Assembly: GCA_022559845.1 (NCBI GenBank)
Contig: CM040126.1
Span: 222,090,641 to 222,154,640 of the forward strand
Length of the DNA stretch: 64,000 bases
Reading direction: 5' to 3'
Source of the DNA: Amorphophallus konjac
Taxonomy: Eukaryota > Streptophyta > Magnoliopsida > Alismatales > Araceae
Position 1 is the stretch's first letter. Every line of letters begins with the position of its first letter. The position numbers and the translations under genes are program-made. Shown here piece after piece: positions 37,701-49,853 of this stretch. The notes beneath the pieces are model-generated. The model saw only the letters and a list, made by a program, of their open reading frames with translations, had not been told where the DNA came from and did not search any database.

Positions 37701-39132
37701 CCATATAAAATGATAATTATTAAATATAACATCATAATAATGGTTAAATAATTTTGAAAATGATAAAAATTAAAAAATTAAAAATGATAATTAATAAATG
37801 TAACGGTAAAATAATAATTATATAACTAAAAATAAGGAAAAACATAAAATGATAGTTAATAAATGTAACAGTATAATAATAGTAAAATAATTATGAAAAT
37901 GACAAAGACCATAAAAATAATAATTAATAAATGTATCAATATAATAATAATATTAAATATAAAATTGATAAAAATTATTAAATTGGTAATTAATAAATAT
38001 AACACTATAATAATAATATAAAATCACCTAATTATGAAAAATGATAGAAAAATAATATAAACGTTTCGCTTCATTTAATCAGTGTCGTTTGATGACTAGG
38101 AAATATTCAGATCCGTATTGGTAGAGTTAGGAAACTCATACACGGTTAAACCCTTCAAACGAACTTGAGTTTCTTCAAGTTTCATTGCCATGAGATATTT
38201 GTCACCGTTATAGAGTTATTTGTCACTGCTAACGGTTATTTGTCACTCACAACATCTATTTGTCACCCTTATCGCTCGCCAGCCATCGCCTTTGTTTCGC
38301 TTCAAAATATATCTTTTACTTCTGTTATCCATTTATCACCCTTAGGATATATTTGTCAGCTCTGAAACCTATTTCTCACCACTGATGACTATTTGTCACC
38401 ACTATGCGGTGTTAGTCGTCGTGCTTGATTTTGGCTTATCTGACTTACTGGCTCTAAAACTTCAAAACTTGTTGTTCTTTCTGTCTCATAGTGATAATTA
38501 ATAAATATAATTATGTAATTATAATAAAATAAATAAAAATATTAAAAAATCATACAAATTAAAAATTTATAAATATAATAGAATAATAATCATAAAATAA
38601 TTATGAAAAAGATAAAAATGATAATTAATAAATGTAACATCACAATAATAGTTAAATAATTATGAAAATGATAACAATGAAAAAAAAATTAAAAATGATA
38701 ATTAATAAATATATTACTAAAATAATAATGAAATAATTGAAAATGAGAAAAACATAAAAATGATAATTAATAAATGTAACAGCATAATAATAGTAAAATA
38801 ATTATGAAAATGACAAAGACCATAAAAATGATAATTAATAAATGTACCAGTATAATAATAAATTGATTATAAAATTGATAAAAAATATAAAATTGATAAT
38901 TAATAAATGTAACACTATAACAATAATATAAAACTACCTAATTGTGAAAAATGATAGGAAAATGATATAAACGTTTCGCTTCATTTAATCTGTGTCGTTT
39001 GATGATTAAGAAAGATTCAGATCCGTATTGATAGAGTTAGGAAATCCATACACGGTTAAACCCTCAAACGAACTTGAGTTTCTTCAAGTTTCACTGCCAT
39101 GAGATATTTATCACCGTTATAGAGTTATTTGT
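34767..39132. repeat. AT-rich satellite block 3
   Basis: About five monomers with equivalent points at 35493, 36410, 37248, 38165 and 39074 (spacing 917, 838, 917 and 909 bp). They have the same parts as block 2. The block ends inside the ATTTGTCAC group at the TTTGT that became the Tekay target duplication. Confidence 0.92.
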
Positions 39133-40529
39133 TGTAACGACTCAGAGTTCAGGATACCGATATACCGCTAACATCGATACACCGATACCAAGAACTAGGG
39201 AAGCCACCCAAGAGGCTGATGAGGCCCCTAAAGGGTTAGTAGGGTTTTGTCGAGGGAATGTAAAATGAACTGGAATTTGGAACGTGTAGATTACAATTAA
39301 GTAATAAAATTAACACAAGTGCGGAAGTAATTCAAAATAACCAGAGTGATATATATATATACTAGTCCAGATAAACAAGAGTACTAGTCCACAAGGGTAC
39401 AACTACGCGGGGCATACCCCGGCAAAAGTACAACAGAAGCCTCAAAAGGCGGCTCGACTAAAGTTGGCAGCTAGACGCGGTCTCCAAAATAGCTTACGAA
39501 GCACCAGGAGACGACGGGCGCGGCTCACCTGAAAGGAGAAGGGTGAGTCACAGCCAGACTCAGTAAGGGTCACGCGGATCCCTACCTCGCACTAAACAAG
39601 CATTCATACATAAATTAAGGCAATTAGAGCATGCATTTAAATAAAATAACAGGCATTGGCATGATTAACTAATCATAAGAAAGCTGTAAACTCTAACTAA
39701 GCAGGTATAACAGCTAACGCATGCCAATAATCAGTAAATGCAAGCGACTAAAACTAAATCTACCAAGTAGAATAAGCCTTAACTAATCCAAACAATAAGG
39801 AAGGACAACCACTAGAGCAGAAACCAGAAGCGTCCACTGACGACTTACACTGCGTCTCAAGCACTCGCAGTCGGTAAACGACAAGCTGAGCGCGTAAACA
39901 GTACCAAACCAAGTGACCAGTCGGAGTGGCACCCGTCGGTGTCAGTCCACAATCTCCGACTACGTGTGCACACACTGACTCTAGCCTGAGCCAGGCCCTC
40001 TAGCTTGTTTTCTCCCTTGGTAGGACGCTACCATTGGCTGGGGGCCCACGGAACTAGCTTACAAACCGTGTATGGGAAACACCCCTCCGCTATCCTCAAG
40101 CGGGTCGGCACTCAACAGACCTTAGGGCAACAGCAGTGGTTCCATTGCATGAAAAGAAAAGCTATTCTATTGGGATATAGAAACACGCCATCAAATACTA
40201 CAGTAACGTAAACATGGCATATATATATAGAATGGAACACATAACGAGAAGGCTGGCAACTATTTCAAACCAACAGGCAAGCGGCGGTCGGGTGCCCACG
40301 CGCTACATGAAAGCGACGGTCGGGGACTAGCGCGTTACACCAAGAACGACGTGTCTGTCTCCATCCGTTACTTCCGCCTGAGTTCCAGCTCAAAAGACCC
40401 AAAAGGGAATGTGACGGTAGGGGCCCTGTACGTTACATCAATGCAACGCGTTGGGTCACCGCCGTTACATCCACCCGAGGCCAAAACCCAACATACAGCG
40501 TTCAAAATCAGTCGCAGGCGAAGCGACGC

Positions 40530-43500
40530 TGTAATGCCCTGGATCCTTGGTGGATCTTTGCTGGATCCTTTGCAGGTCTTGTTGGATCTTTGTTGGATCT
40601 TTCGGATCTGTTTCGGATTGGTTTTGTTGAGTTTCAGTTCACTTTTGTGACTTCCGAGTTGAGTTTGACGAGCCGTGTGGGTTTTTCACTCGTACTAGTT
40701 ACGGAACCCTACGGTGAGTTTGTTTGTCAATTCTCGAACTCGTGGATGCTACAGCGACGATGTACTCTTCGAGCCGGTCGTTTCGGCTATTTTTGCGTAT
40801 TTTTCTGAATTTCTGCATTTTCGGCGCATTTTCGGAATTTTCGGAAATTAGGAAAATTTCCTAATTTCTTTCCTTTTCCTTTCCTTTCCTCTCTCCTCCT
40901 TCTCATTCGCCGTTCCTCTCTCTCTCTCCCGTTCTCTCTCGTTCTCTCCCCTTTCCGGATCCGACTGCAGACGGAGGCGATCGTGGGCGAGGTGGCGAGG
41001 CCGTGGAGTTGTCGAGGTGCGCGATGGAGCAAGGATCGGATCGATTCTGGCGCGATCCCGAACGGTGGATTCAAAGCCGGTGAAATCGATTCGCGAGTGG
41101 ATTTCGGCGTGGTTTAGTCCCTTCGGGGCACGGTTTCTTCGGTGGAGGTAGGGTGACTGATCCTTACTTCGTCCTCTCTGTTTTCCCTGCCATTGCACAG
41201 CGTTCAGCTAGGAAACGGTTGAGTTTGGGCTTGTTTTGCCTAAACCGTGATTTTCGTGGTTTTTAGGGTCGGCCGGTAAACGGCGACCATTTGCGGCGTA
41301 GTTAGCTTCTAACTAACCGCAGGGATGTTAGGATCCCGTCCACGTGAGTTTCGTGTGGTTTAGTGTTCATTCGAGGCCGGTAGAAGCCCAGGAACCTCGG
41401 TGACCCACTTTGGGTGGATTCGTTGGAATCGCCCAGATCGTGCGTTTTTGAGCTTGCATGTGGGAGTTTTTGTCCCCTGATGTTGTTATTCGTCGTTGTG
41501 GTTTGTTTCCCCTGTGTTTCGGCGTGAATGGGGCGTGGAATGGGCCCGTTTGGCCGTTCCTCTGTTTTCCCGCCGTGACCGATGTAGCGGTCGTTTCAGT
41601 GGCCGTTACTTGGCTCTGACGGCCCTACGATAGACCGCCATTTGATTAGGCATTTTTGAGTTTTCAGGCTTTTGGGAATGTGACGGCCCTAGGGTGGCGC
41701 GTCATTTCCTTGTAACGTGCCTAGGTTAGCGCGTTACTTCCTTTTTGTCGTTTTGTTTTGGGGTTGAGTCGGTTGATCTAACGCGCTTGACCCAGCGCGT
41801 TAGAGGAAAGTGACGCGCCTGGTCCTGGCCGTTACTTGCTGTTTGACCGACGTTTGACCTGTTGAGGCGGTGCCTCCAGCGGTCGTGCCCTCGTGCGTTG
41901 TTTGAGTGTAACGCGCCTGCCTCTGGCCGTTACATTCTGTTTTGGCCGAGCTTGGGTGGCTGTGCCCGTTGGATGTAGCGGTTGTGCCCCCATGCGTCGT
42001 TGTGGTACAACGCGCCTGCTCCTGGCCGTCGTTTGTTGTTTTGTGCTGGGTTGAGGGTGGCTGTGCACGTTGAGAGTAACGCGCCTCCCCCTGTGCGTCG
42101 TTTGGCTCTGACGCCCCTCCCCTGCCACGTCGTTTGGTTGTAACGCGCCTGACGTTGCGCGTTACTTCGCTTTGGTTGAGGGTGGCTGTGCATGTTGAGA
42201 ATAACGCGCCTACCCCCGTGCGTCGTTTGGTTGTAACGCGCCTGGTGTTGTGCGTTACTGGGCTTTAGTGTGGTTTTGTAGGTTTGTCAGGGTGGTGTGT
42301 GTGATGGATTGATTCCCGTCCGTTGTTTGGGAGGTAACGGCCCTAGGCTAGACCGTCGCTTGCTTGTAGCGGTCTAAGGCTGGTGCGTTGCATTCCTTGT
42401 GCCTTTGTTTTTCGCCCGTTGATTCCTGTGTGTCTTGGCTTGGCCTTGTGGTCTGCCCGTTGTCCCGTGGATGTTTCTTGACGTCCTATGAGGGCTAAGA
42501 CTACGTTGTAAGGTGGCCAGGAGTCTTCTTACTTGCGATAGGATTGTTTATCCTACTTTTGCTTGTATTGCTGTTGGGTTCAGGTCAACCCGGTGTGACC
42601 CAGTGGTTGACATGTGACCTTGTGTGTGTGTGTCTCGATGGTTGCGTCCGGCTCGAGACACTGCTTCTGGATGCATCGAGGTGTTACCTTACCTCGGTTT
42701 GCGTGTCCAGGTGTACTGAGGGTTCTTGGTGTTTCCCTCAGGTCTCCGTGTGTTGTTTTCTGCGGAGCGTGGTTTCTTCTGACTTAGGATTAGACCGATT
42801 GGCGGCTTGTCCCGCTGTCTGTGACGATCTTGCCTTTGAGTCGTTCGACTCAAGGATCGTTGCGTTGTAGGTCCAGTTGCCTAGTCCTGAGTCTGTTGGC
42901 AGTTGTTTGACTGTCGGGTGCTTCGTGGTGCACGAGACAGGGCTTTTCTTAGACTGTTTGTGCTTTAGCACCCGTGTTTCGGAGTTCGTGCCTTGTGAGC
43001 CTCCCCTAGTTGTAGCCCTAGACTTTTGCCGACCCACCAGGAGTGGTGGAGGGGTTTTCCTGTTGCGTTTGGTATGTACGGTTTTTAAGCTAGTTCCGTA
43101 GGCCCCAGCCAACGGTAGCGTCCTACCGAGGGGAATACTAGCTAGAGGCCTGACCTAGGTAGAGGTCGGTGTGTGCACACGTGGTCAGGGACTGGGGACT
43201 TGCGTCGACGGGTGTGGCCCTGACTATGGTACCATGTTTCCTTGGAACTGTTGTTCCTCGGACCTGGTTTTTGGTGTGTCTTGTCCTTGAGAGACATGAC
43301 ACTTGTGGCGCAGTGTAAGTCGTCAGTGGACACATCTGGCTGTTCTTCTGGGAAGAGGGTGCTCCTATCACTCGGTGCTGTGACTCTCGCATTTTTCTTG
43401 TGCGCTGTGACCTTCAGGAGTTGCCCTCTCGTGGCCGTACTCGAGGTCAGTGTTCCGTCGTTGGCATGACATTCTCGTCATGCATGGGGCTGCGTGCACG

Positions 43501-44285
43501 ACGTCTCCTGTCGTGTTTTGTCTGTGTTTTTGGCGTCGGCGTCTGCCTTCATCTTTGCTTTGGCTGTCGGACTGGGTTACCCTACTGTGTGAGTTTGGGG
43601 TCGACCGTCTGTTGCCGCTTGGAGTAGCTTAGGGTGCCGAGTTCTCCTCGGTGGCCATCGTCCCGTGTTTTACGGCCTCGCTCTTCTTTGTTGTTGAGCT
43701 CCCCTTGCTCTTAGCCTGTTCCCTACTCCTGCTGTGCCCTGTCTGTTTACAGCTTTTTAGTGTAGCCTTTCCTGCTTTGCTGCACTTGCTGTTTCCGTAG
43801 TTGCTTCCGTTGCTCTGTGCGTTTTTCAGTGGGGTTCCGCGTGACCCCTACTGAGTTTCTGTTGAGACTCACCCCTACTTTTCAGGTGGGTTTCGCTGTC
43901 TGCCTCTGCTGTTCCTGGTGGAGCGCGTTTGCTGTAGCTGCCAGCTGTACCTGAGTCGGGCTTCCCCCGACTTCTGTGTACGTTCTTTTCTGTCAGACTG
44001 TACTGTGCTAGACTGGTTGTCTTTCCTTTGGACTGGACTCGGGTGTATAATTGTAAATATTTGAATTATTAATGAAAAAGTAATTTTATTCTGCTACTTT
44101 AGCAATCCATTGTAATGAAATTTAATTGCTTACTGTTATATCTGCTGGCTTCAATGTATTCCACACACTCTTTTTTCCCTTCGGCGCTTTCCCGCGCTTG
44201 GGAGGCCTCGCGGGTCCCATGTGGTATCACGTGTATTCGATATTTATATCGGGTACACCGGGTATCCGGAATCCGGGTCGCTACA
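40530..44285 (+). repeat. LARD-C 5' LTR
   Basis: It runs from TGTAATGCCCTGGATCC to GGGTCGCTACA. GGATCTTTG-type repeats lie in the first 80 bp, a CT-rich tract at about 40865-40955 and the inverted-repeat array at about 41580-42400. Relative to the 3' LTR it lacks a short piece near 43209 that is present at about 49003-49040. Confidence 0.93.
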
Positions 44286-44287
44286 GT

Positions 44288-44299
44288 TGGTATCAGAGC
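44288..44299 (+). other. LARD-C primer-binding site
   Basis: TGGTATCAGAGC lies two bases after the LTR end and is complementary to the initiator tRNA-Met 3' end. Confidence 0.92.
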
Positions 44300-46296
44300 A
44301 GTGTTCTGAGATGCTCGGAGTTTCTTTTCTGAGCTATCAGAGCATTGTCGTGTGAAATACATGGAAATCCAGATATACAGTTACCAGAGTCCGTAAGGTC
44401 CAATACAGTCTCTTGCTGGCGTAGGTGTTGCGTTATTTTCTCGTGTGTGGTCTTGTACATGCTTTGTTGGCGCTGTACGAGATGGTTTTGCTCTCGTCTG
44501 GGTGTGATGAGGTGCTTCGTTCAGTTTTGAAGTTTTCTCGATCATGTTGCACTTGGCAGTGTTTGTCGGTTGGCATGAACCTGCAGTGCATTGTTCGAGC
44601 TATTTTCTGTGATTTTGCTCAGGTGGCTTATGACTTTTAGCGTTGGTGTGATGGCCATGCGCGTTCTTACGTTGCTTTGGTTGTCCCAGCTTGTGTCTGT
44701 GTAGCTCCTGATGCATCGTTGTTTCGGTTGTCTCGATTTTTGTGTTCCCTCGATTGAGAAGTTGCTCGAGCGAACCTAGGATTTTCCCTTCCTGGTGAGC
44801 TGTTGTTGTCGAGCTTGTTGCTTCTTGTTCTTCTTGGTGAAGCTTTTTCGAGGTGAGCCTTGGAATTGCTGTCTCGGTGTTGCCTTTGTCCTGCGTCTGC
44901 TTAAGTGTGGACAACTTTGTTTTGAGCCTGATCTGTTTCTTATTGTACGGTTGCTTGGCTTTGGACTCCGTAATGGTGTTAAGAGCTGTCGTGTACCGTA
45001 TTTGTCGTGCCGTGTCCAACGGCCGATGTGTTATGAAGGCTCATTTGTTGTTCCAGGACGTAAAGGTAAACTGAGATTGGCTCTTTCGCGTGTTTTGTGC
45101 TGAAGCTGGTGCTCTTCCTTTGTTGCACTTAGGCTCCTTATGATCGGTTGTTCGCGAGATCGGTGCTCGTGGCGTGTTAATTGTGATCTTTGTTGATTGC
45201 GATGACGCCTGGTGTGTGCCGAGATGCGACTACCGATGTTGTTCTATTGCCTGTGCGCATTGTTGAGGGTGCAGCGGAAGTGTGTGGGTTGGCTACTCAT
45301 TTGTCGAGAGGTTTGTCCTTTCTCGGTGTGACTTCGTCTTGGCTTCTCGTGCCTTGACTTTGTATGTTGCCGTGCCATTGTTTGTGTTTTTTTTTGGTGT
45401 TGGCATTGGCATTTTGCGAGTATTGGGGAATTTTTCGGCATTCCTGCTGATTGAGTACTCTCTACTCTGCATTTCTTTTCTTTGGTGTTGTGCTCTCGAG
45501 GCGTGTTGGTGGTCCTTGAGATGCGTTCCCTGAGAGTATTGTCGTTTCTCGTTGTTGTGGGTCTTCTCTTGGTGAGCAGTCTGATGCGTGACCTGTCTCT
45601 TGTGGTCGTGTGCTCAGCTGTTCCTGTGCCTTGATGTGACCCTGCTTGCAGTTGTGTTCCTTGGCTCTGTGTGTTGTGCGGAGCTGGAATCCTGCAGGTG
45701 GCCGTTGTGTTGTTTTGGCGCTGTTTCTTTGTGATTTTGTGTTCTTGTCTTGGACCATTGTGTTGTCAGTTAGCTTGCTGTACTCCCTTTCTCTTGGGTA
45801 GAGTTAGCTTGCAACTTAATCAGATGTGATATCTGAGTGAGTGCTGACTTGATTGTGTTTCTGGTCCAGTGGTGTTGTTGTCGTTGGTGTCCTGTGTGCC
45901 AGGTGTTCCCTGTTGCCTTTGGCACTGGAGCCGATGATGTTGCGAGCTGTCAGCTGTGAGGACTGTGTCTCCTTGTATAAGCTGCCGCTTGCCGTGCTGT
46001 CGTTGTGTTTCTCGGTGTTGGTTATCGATTGTTGTGGCAGTCGTGTCTCCGTTCCTGGTGAGACGTGAGCGACGTTGCCTTTGCTTCGGAGGTGTCAGAT
46101 GTGTTCACTTTGGTGCCATACTCGTGCTGTTGACTTGCTGTCTTGGAAGCTGAGTGTGTACCTGTAATGGTGGTCTGACAGTGTTCCTCTGAGCTGTGTT
46201 TTCTCGAGATTTGTGTCATTTTTCGTGGTTGTGTTGTAGGGTTGTTCTTCCCTGCTTCTCCTTTGTTAGTCCTTAATTTCGAGGGCGAAATTTCTT

Positions 46297-46310
46297 AAAG
46301 GAGGGGAGGA
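46297..46310 (+). other. LARD-C polypurine tract
   Basis: AAAGGAGGGGAGGA lies directly before the 3' LTR start TGTAATGCCC. Confidence 0.92.
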
Positions 46311-49300
46311 TGTAATGCCCTGGATCCTTGGTGGATCTTTGCTGGATCCTTTGCAGGTCTTGTTGGATCTTCGTTGGATCTTTCAGATCTGTTTCGGATT
46401 GGTTTCGTTGAGTTTCAGTTCGCTTTTGTGGCTTCCGAGTTGAGTTTGACGAGCCGTGTGGGTTTTTCTCTCGTACTAGTTACGGAACCCTACGGTGAGT
46501 TTGTTTGTCAATTCTCGAACTCGTGGATGCTACAGCAACGATGTACTCTTCGAGCCGGTCGTTTCGGCTATTTTTGCGTATTTTTCTGAATTTCTGCATT
46601 TTCGGCGCATTTTCAGAATTTTCGGAAATTAGGAAAATTTCCTAATTTCTTTCCTTTTCTTTTCCTTTCCTCTCTCCTCCTTCTCATTCGCCGTTCCTCT
46701 CTCTCTCTCCCGTTCTCTCTCGTTCTCTCCCCTTTCGGATCCGGCTGCAGACGGAGGCGATCGTGGGCGAGGTGGCGAGGCCGTGGAGTTGTCGAGGTGC
46801 GCGATGGAGCAAGGATCGGATCGATTCTGGCGCGATCCCGAACGGTGGATTCAAAGCCGGTGAAATCGGTTCGCGAGTGGATTTCGGCGTGGTTTAGTCC
46901 CTTCGGGGCACGGTTTCTTTGGTGGAGGTAGGGTGACTGATCCCTACTTCGTCCTCTCCGTTTTCCCTGCCATTGCACGGCGTTCGGCTAGGAAACGGTC
47001 GAGTTTGGACTTGTTTTGCCTAAACCGTGATTTTCGTGGTTTTTAGGGTCGGCCGGTAAACGGCGACCATTTGCGGCGTAGTTAGCTTCGAACTAACCAC
47101 AGGGATGTTAGTATCCCGTCCACGTGAGTTTCGTGTGGTTTAGTGTTCATTCGAGGCCGGTAGAAGCCCGGGAACCTCGGTGACCCACTTTGGGTGGATT
47201 CATTGGAATCGCCCAGATCGTGCGCTTTTGAGCTTGTATGTGGGAGTTTTTGTCCCCTGATGTTGTTATTCGTTGTTGTGGTTTGTTTCCCCTGCGTTTC
47301 GGCGTGAATGGGGCGTGGAATGGGCCCGTTTGGCCGTTCCTCTGTTTTCCCGCCGTGACCGACGTAGCGGTCGTTTCAGTGGCCGTTACTTGGCTCTGAC
47401 GGCCCTACGATAGACCGCCATTTGATTAGGTGTTTTTGAGTTTTCAGGCTTTTGGGAATGTGACGGCCCTAGGGTGGCGCATCGTTTCCTTGTAACGCGC
47501 CTAGGTTAGCGCGTTACTTCCTTTTTGTCGTTTTGTTTTGGGGTTGAGTCGGTTGATCTAACGCGCTTGACCCAGCGCGTTAGAGGAAAGTGACGCGCCT
47601 GGTCCTGGCCGTTACTTACTGTTTGACCGACGTTTGACCTGTTGAGGTGGTGCCTCCAGCGGTCGTGCCCCCGTGCGTTGTTTGAGTGTAACGCGCCTGC
47701 CCCTGGCCGTTACATTCTGTTTTGGCCGAGCTTGGGTGGCTGTGCCCGTTGGATGTAGCGGTTGTGCCCCCATGCGTCGTTGTGGTACAACGCGCCTGCT
47801 CCTGGCCGTCGTATGTTGTTTTGTGCTGGGTTGAGGGTGGCTGTGCACGTTGAGAGTAACGCGCCTCCCCCCGTGCGTCGTTTGGCTCTGACGCCCCTCC
47901 CCTGCCGCGTCGTTTGGTTGTAACGCGCCTGACGTTGCGCGTTACTTCGCTTTGGTTGAGGGTGGCTGTGCACGTTGAGAATAACGCGCCTACCCCCGTG
48001 CGTCGTTTGGTTGTAACGCGCCTGGTGTTGTGCGTTACTTGGCTTTAGTGTGGTTTTGTAGGTTTGTCAGGGTGGCGTGTGTGACGGATTGATTCCCGTC
48101 CGTTGTTTGGGAAGTAACGGCCCTAGGCTAGACTGTCGCTTGCTTGTAGCGGTCTAAGGCTGGTGCGTTGCATTCCTTGTGCCTTTGTTTTCCGCCCGTT
48201 GATTCCTGTGTGTCTTGGCTTGGCCTTGTGGTCTGCCCGTTGTCCCGTGGATGTTTCTTGACGTCCTATGAGGGCTAAGACTACGTTGTAAGGTGGCCAG
48301 GAGTCTTCTTACTTGCGATAGGATTGTTTATCCTACTTTTGCTTGTATTGCTGTTGGGTTCAGGTCAACCCGGTGTGACCCAGTGGTTGACATGTGGCCT
48401 TGTGTGTGTGTGTCTCGATGGTTGCGTCCGGCTCGAGACACTACTTCTGGATGCCTCGAGGTGTTGCCTTACCTCGATTTGCGTGTCCAGGTGTGCTGAG
48501 GGTTCTTGGTGTTTCCCTCAGGTCTCCGTGTGTTGTTTTCTACGGAGTGTGGTTTCTTCTGACTTAGGATTAGACCGATTGGCGGCTTGTCCCGCTGTCT
48601 GTGACGATCTTGCCTTTGAGTCGTTCGACTCAAGGATCGTTGCGTTGTAGGTCCAGTTGCCTAGTCCTGAGTCTGTTGGCAGTTGTTTGACTGCCGGGTG
48701 CTTTGTGGTGCACGAGACAGGGCTTTTCTTAGACTGTCTGTGCTTTAGCACCCGTGTTTCGGAGTTCGTGCCTTGTGAGCCTCCCCTAGTTGTAGCCCTA
48801 GGCTTTTGCCGACCCACCGGGAGTGGTGGAGGGGTTTTCCTGTTGCGTTTGGTACGTACGGTTTTTAAGCTAGTTCCGTAGGCTCCGGCCAACGGTAGCG
48901 TCCTACCGAGGGGAATACTAGCTAGAGGCCTGACCTAGGTAGAGGTCGGTGTGTGCACACGTGGTCAGGGACTGGGGACTTGCGCCGACGGGCGTGGCCC
49001 TGACTAGTCACTCGCAGTTGGTGCTGCAGTCCTGTGCTGTGGTACCATGTTTCCTTGGAACTGTTGTTCCTCGGACCTGGTTTTTGGTGTGTCTTGTCCT
49101 TGAGAGACATGACACTTGTGGCGCAGTGTAAGTCGTCAGTGGACGCATCTGGCTGTTCTTCTGGGAAGAGGGTGCTCCTGTCACTCGGTGCTGTGACTCT
49201 CGCGTTTTTCTTGTGCGCTGTGACCTTCGCGAGTTGCCCTCTCGTGGCCGTACTCGAGGTTAGTGTTCCGTCGTTGGCATGACATTCTCGTCATGCATGG

Positions 49301-49853
49301 GGCTGCGTGCACGATGTCTCCTGTCGTGTTTTGTCTGTGTTTTTGGCGTCGGCGTCTGCCTTCGCCTTTGCTTTGGCTATCGGACTGGGTTACCCTACTG
49401 TGTGAGTTTGGGGTCGACAGTCTGTTGCCGCTTGGAGTAGCTTAGGGTGCCGAGTTCTCCTCGGTGGCCATCGTCCCGTGTTTTACGGCCTCGCTCTTCT
49501 TTGTTGTTGAGCTCCCCTTGCTCTTAGCCTGTTCCCTACTCCTGTTGTGCCCTGTCTGTTTACAGCTTTTTAGTGTAGCCTTTCCTGCTTTGCTACACTT
49601 GCTGTTTCCGTAGTTGCTTCCGTTGCTCTGAATTATTAATGAAAAAGTAATTTTATTTCTGCTACTTTAGCAATCCATTGTAATGAAATTTAATTGCTTA
49701 CTGTTATATCAGCTGGCTTCAATGTATTCCACACAGTCCTTTTTCCCTTCGGCGCTTTCCCGCGCTTGGGAGGCCTCGCGGGTCCCATGTGGTATCACGT
49801 GTATTCGGTATTTATACCGGGTACACCGGGTATCAGGAATCCGGGTCGCTACA
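46311..49853 (+). repeat. LARD-C 3' LTR
   Basis: 3543 bp, with the inverted-repeat array at about 47360-48180, including a perfect 10-bp stem at 47557-47566 / 47575-47584. It differs from the 5' LTR mostly by scattered transitions and the 246-bp loss near 49630. Confidence 0.93.

Larger units (their letters stand above)
44286..46310 (+). other. LARD-C internal domain, non-coding
   Basis: About 2.0 kb and strongly G+T-rich on the sense strand. I see no gag or pol motif in any frame. On the minus strand a 139-codon frame (45019-44600) begins MDTARQIRYTTALNTI and is Lys/Gln/Thr-rich. The related 116-codon frame in LARD-A (7000-6650) and the partial one in LARD-B share its first 40 or so codons. 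Whether it is translated is unknown. The domain closes with TTTCGAGGGCGAAATTTC and the polypurine tract. Confidence 0.85.
40530..49853 (+). mobile_element. LARD-C, complete non-coding long-LTR element nested in Tekay
   Basis: 9324 bp flanked by GACGC on both sides. It comprises 5' LTR 40530-44285 (3756 bp), core 44286-46310 (2025 bp) and 3' LTR 46311-49853 (3543 bp). PBS and polypurine tract are intact. The 3' LTR lacks 246 bp corresponding to 43818-44063, with a 2-bp TG microhomology at the joint. The LTRs make up nearly 80 percent of the element, and no retroelement protein is encoded. It is the youngest layer here, together with the solo LTR. Confidence 0.95.

Noticed and set aside
18073..39268. 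Repeated 64-66 residue open frames beginning MSFFKFHCHEIFVTV in nearly every satellite monomer, as a possible small-protein family
   Set aside because: They fall on the tandem repeat itself, cover the 20-bp ATTTGTCAC units and have no separate start signal or frame conservation beyond that of the repeat.
44288..44299. PBS sequences as remnants of tRNA genes
   Set aside because: Only the 12 bases complementary to a tRNA 3' end are present, placed exactly after LTR ends.
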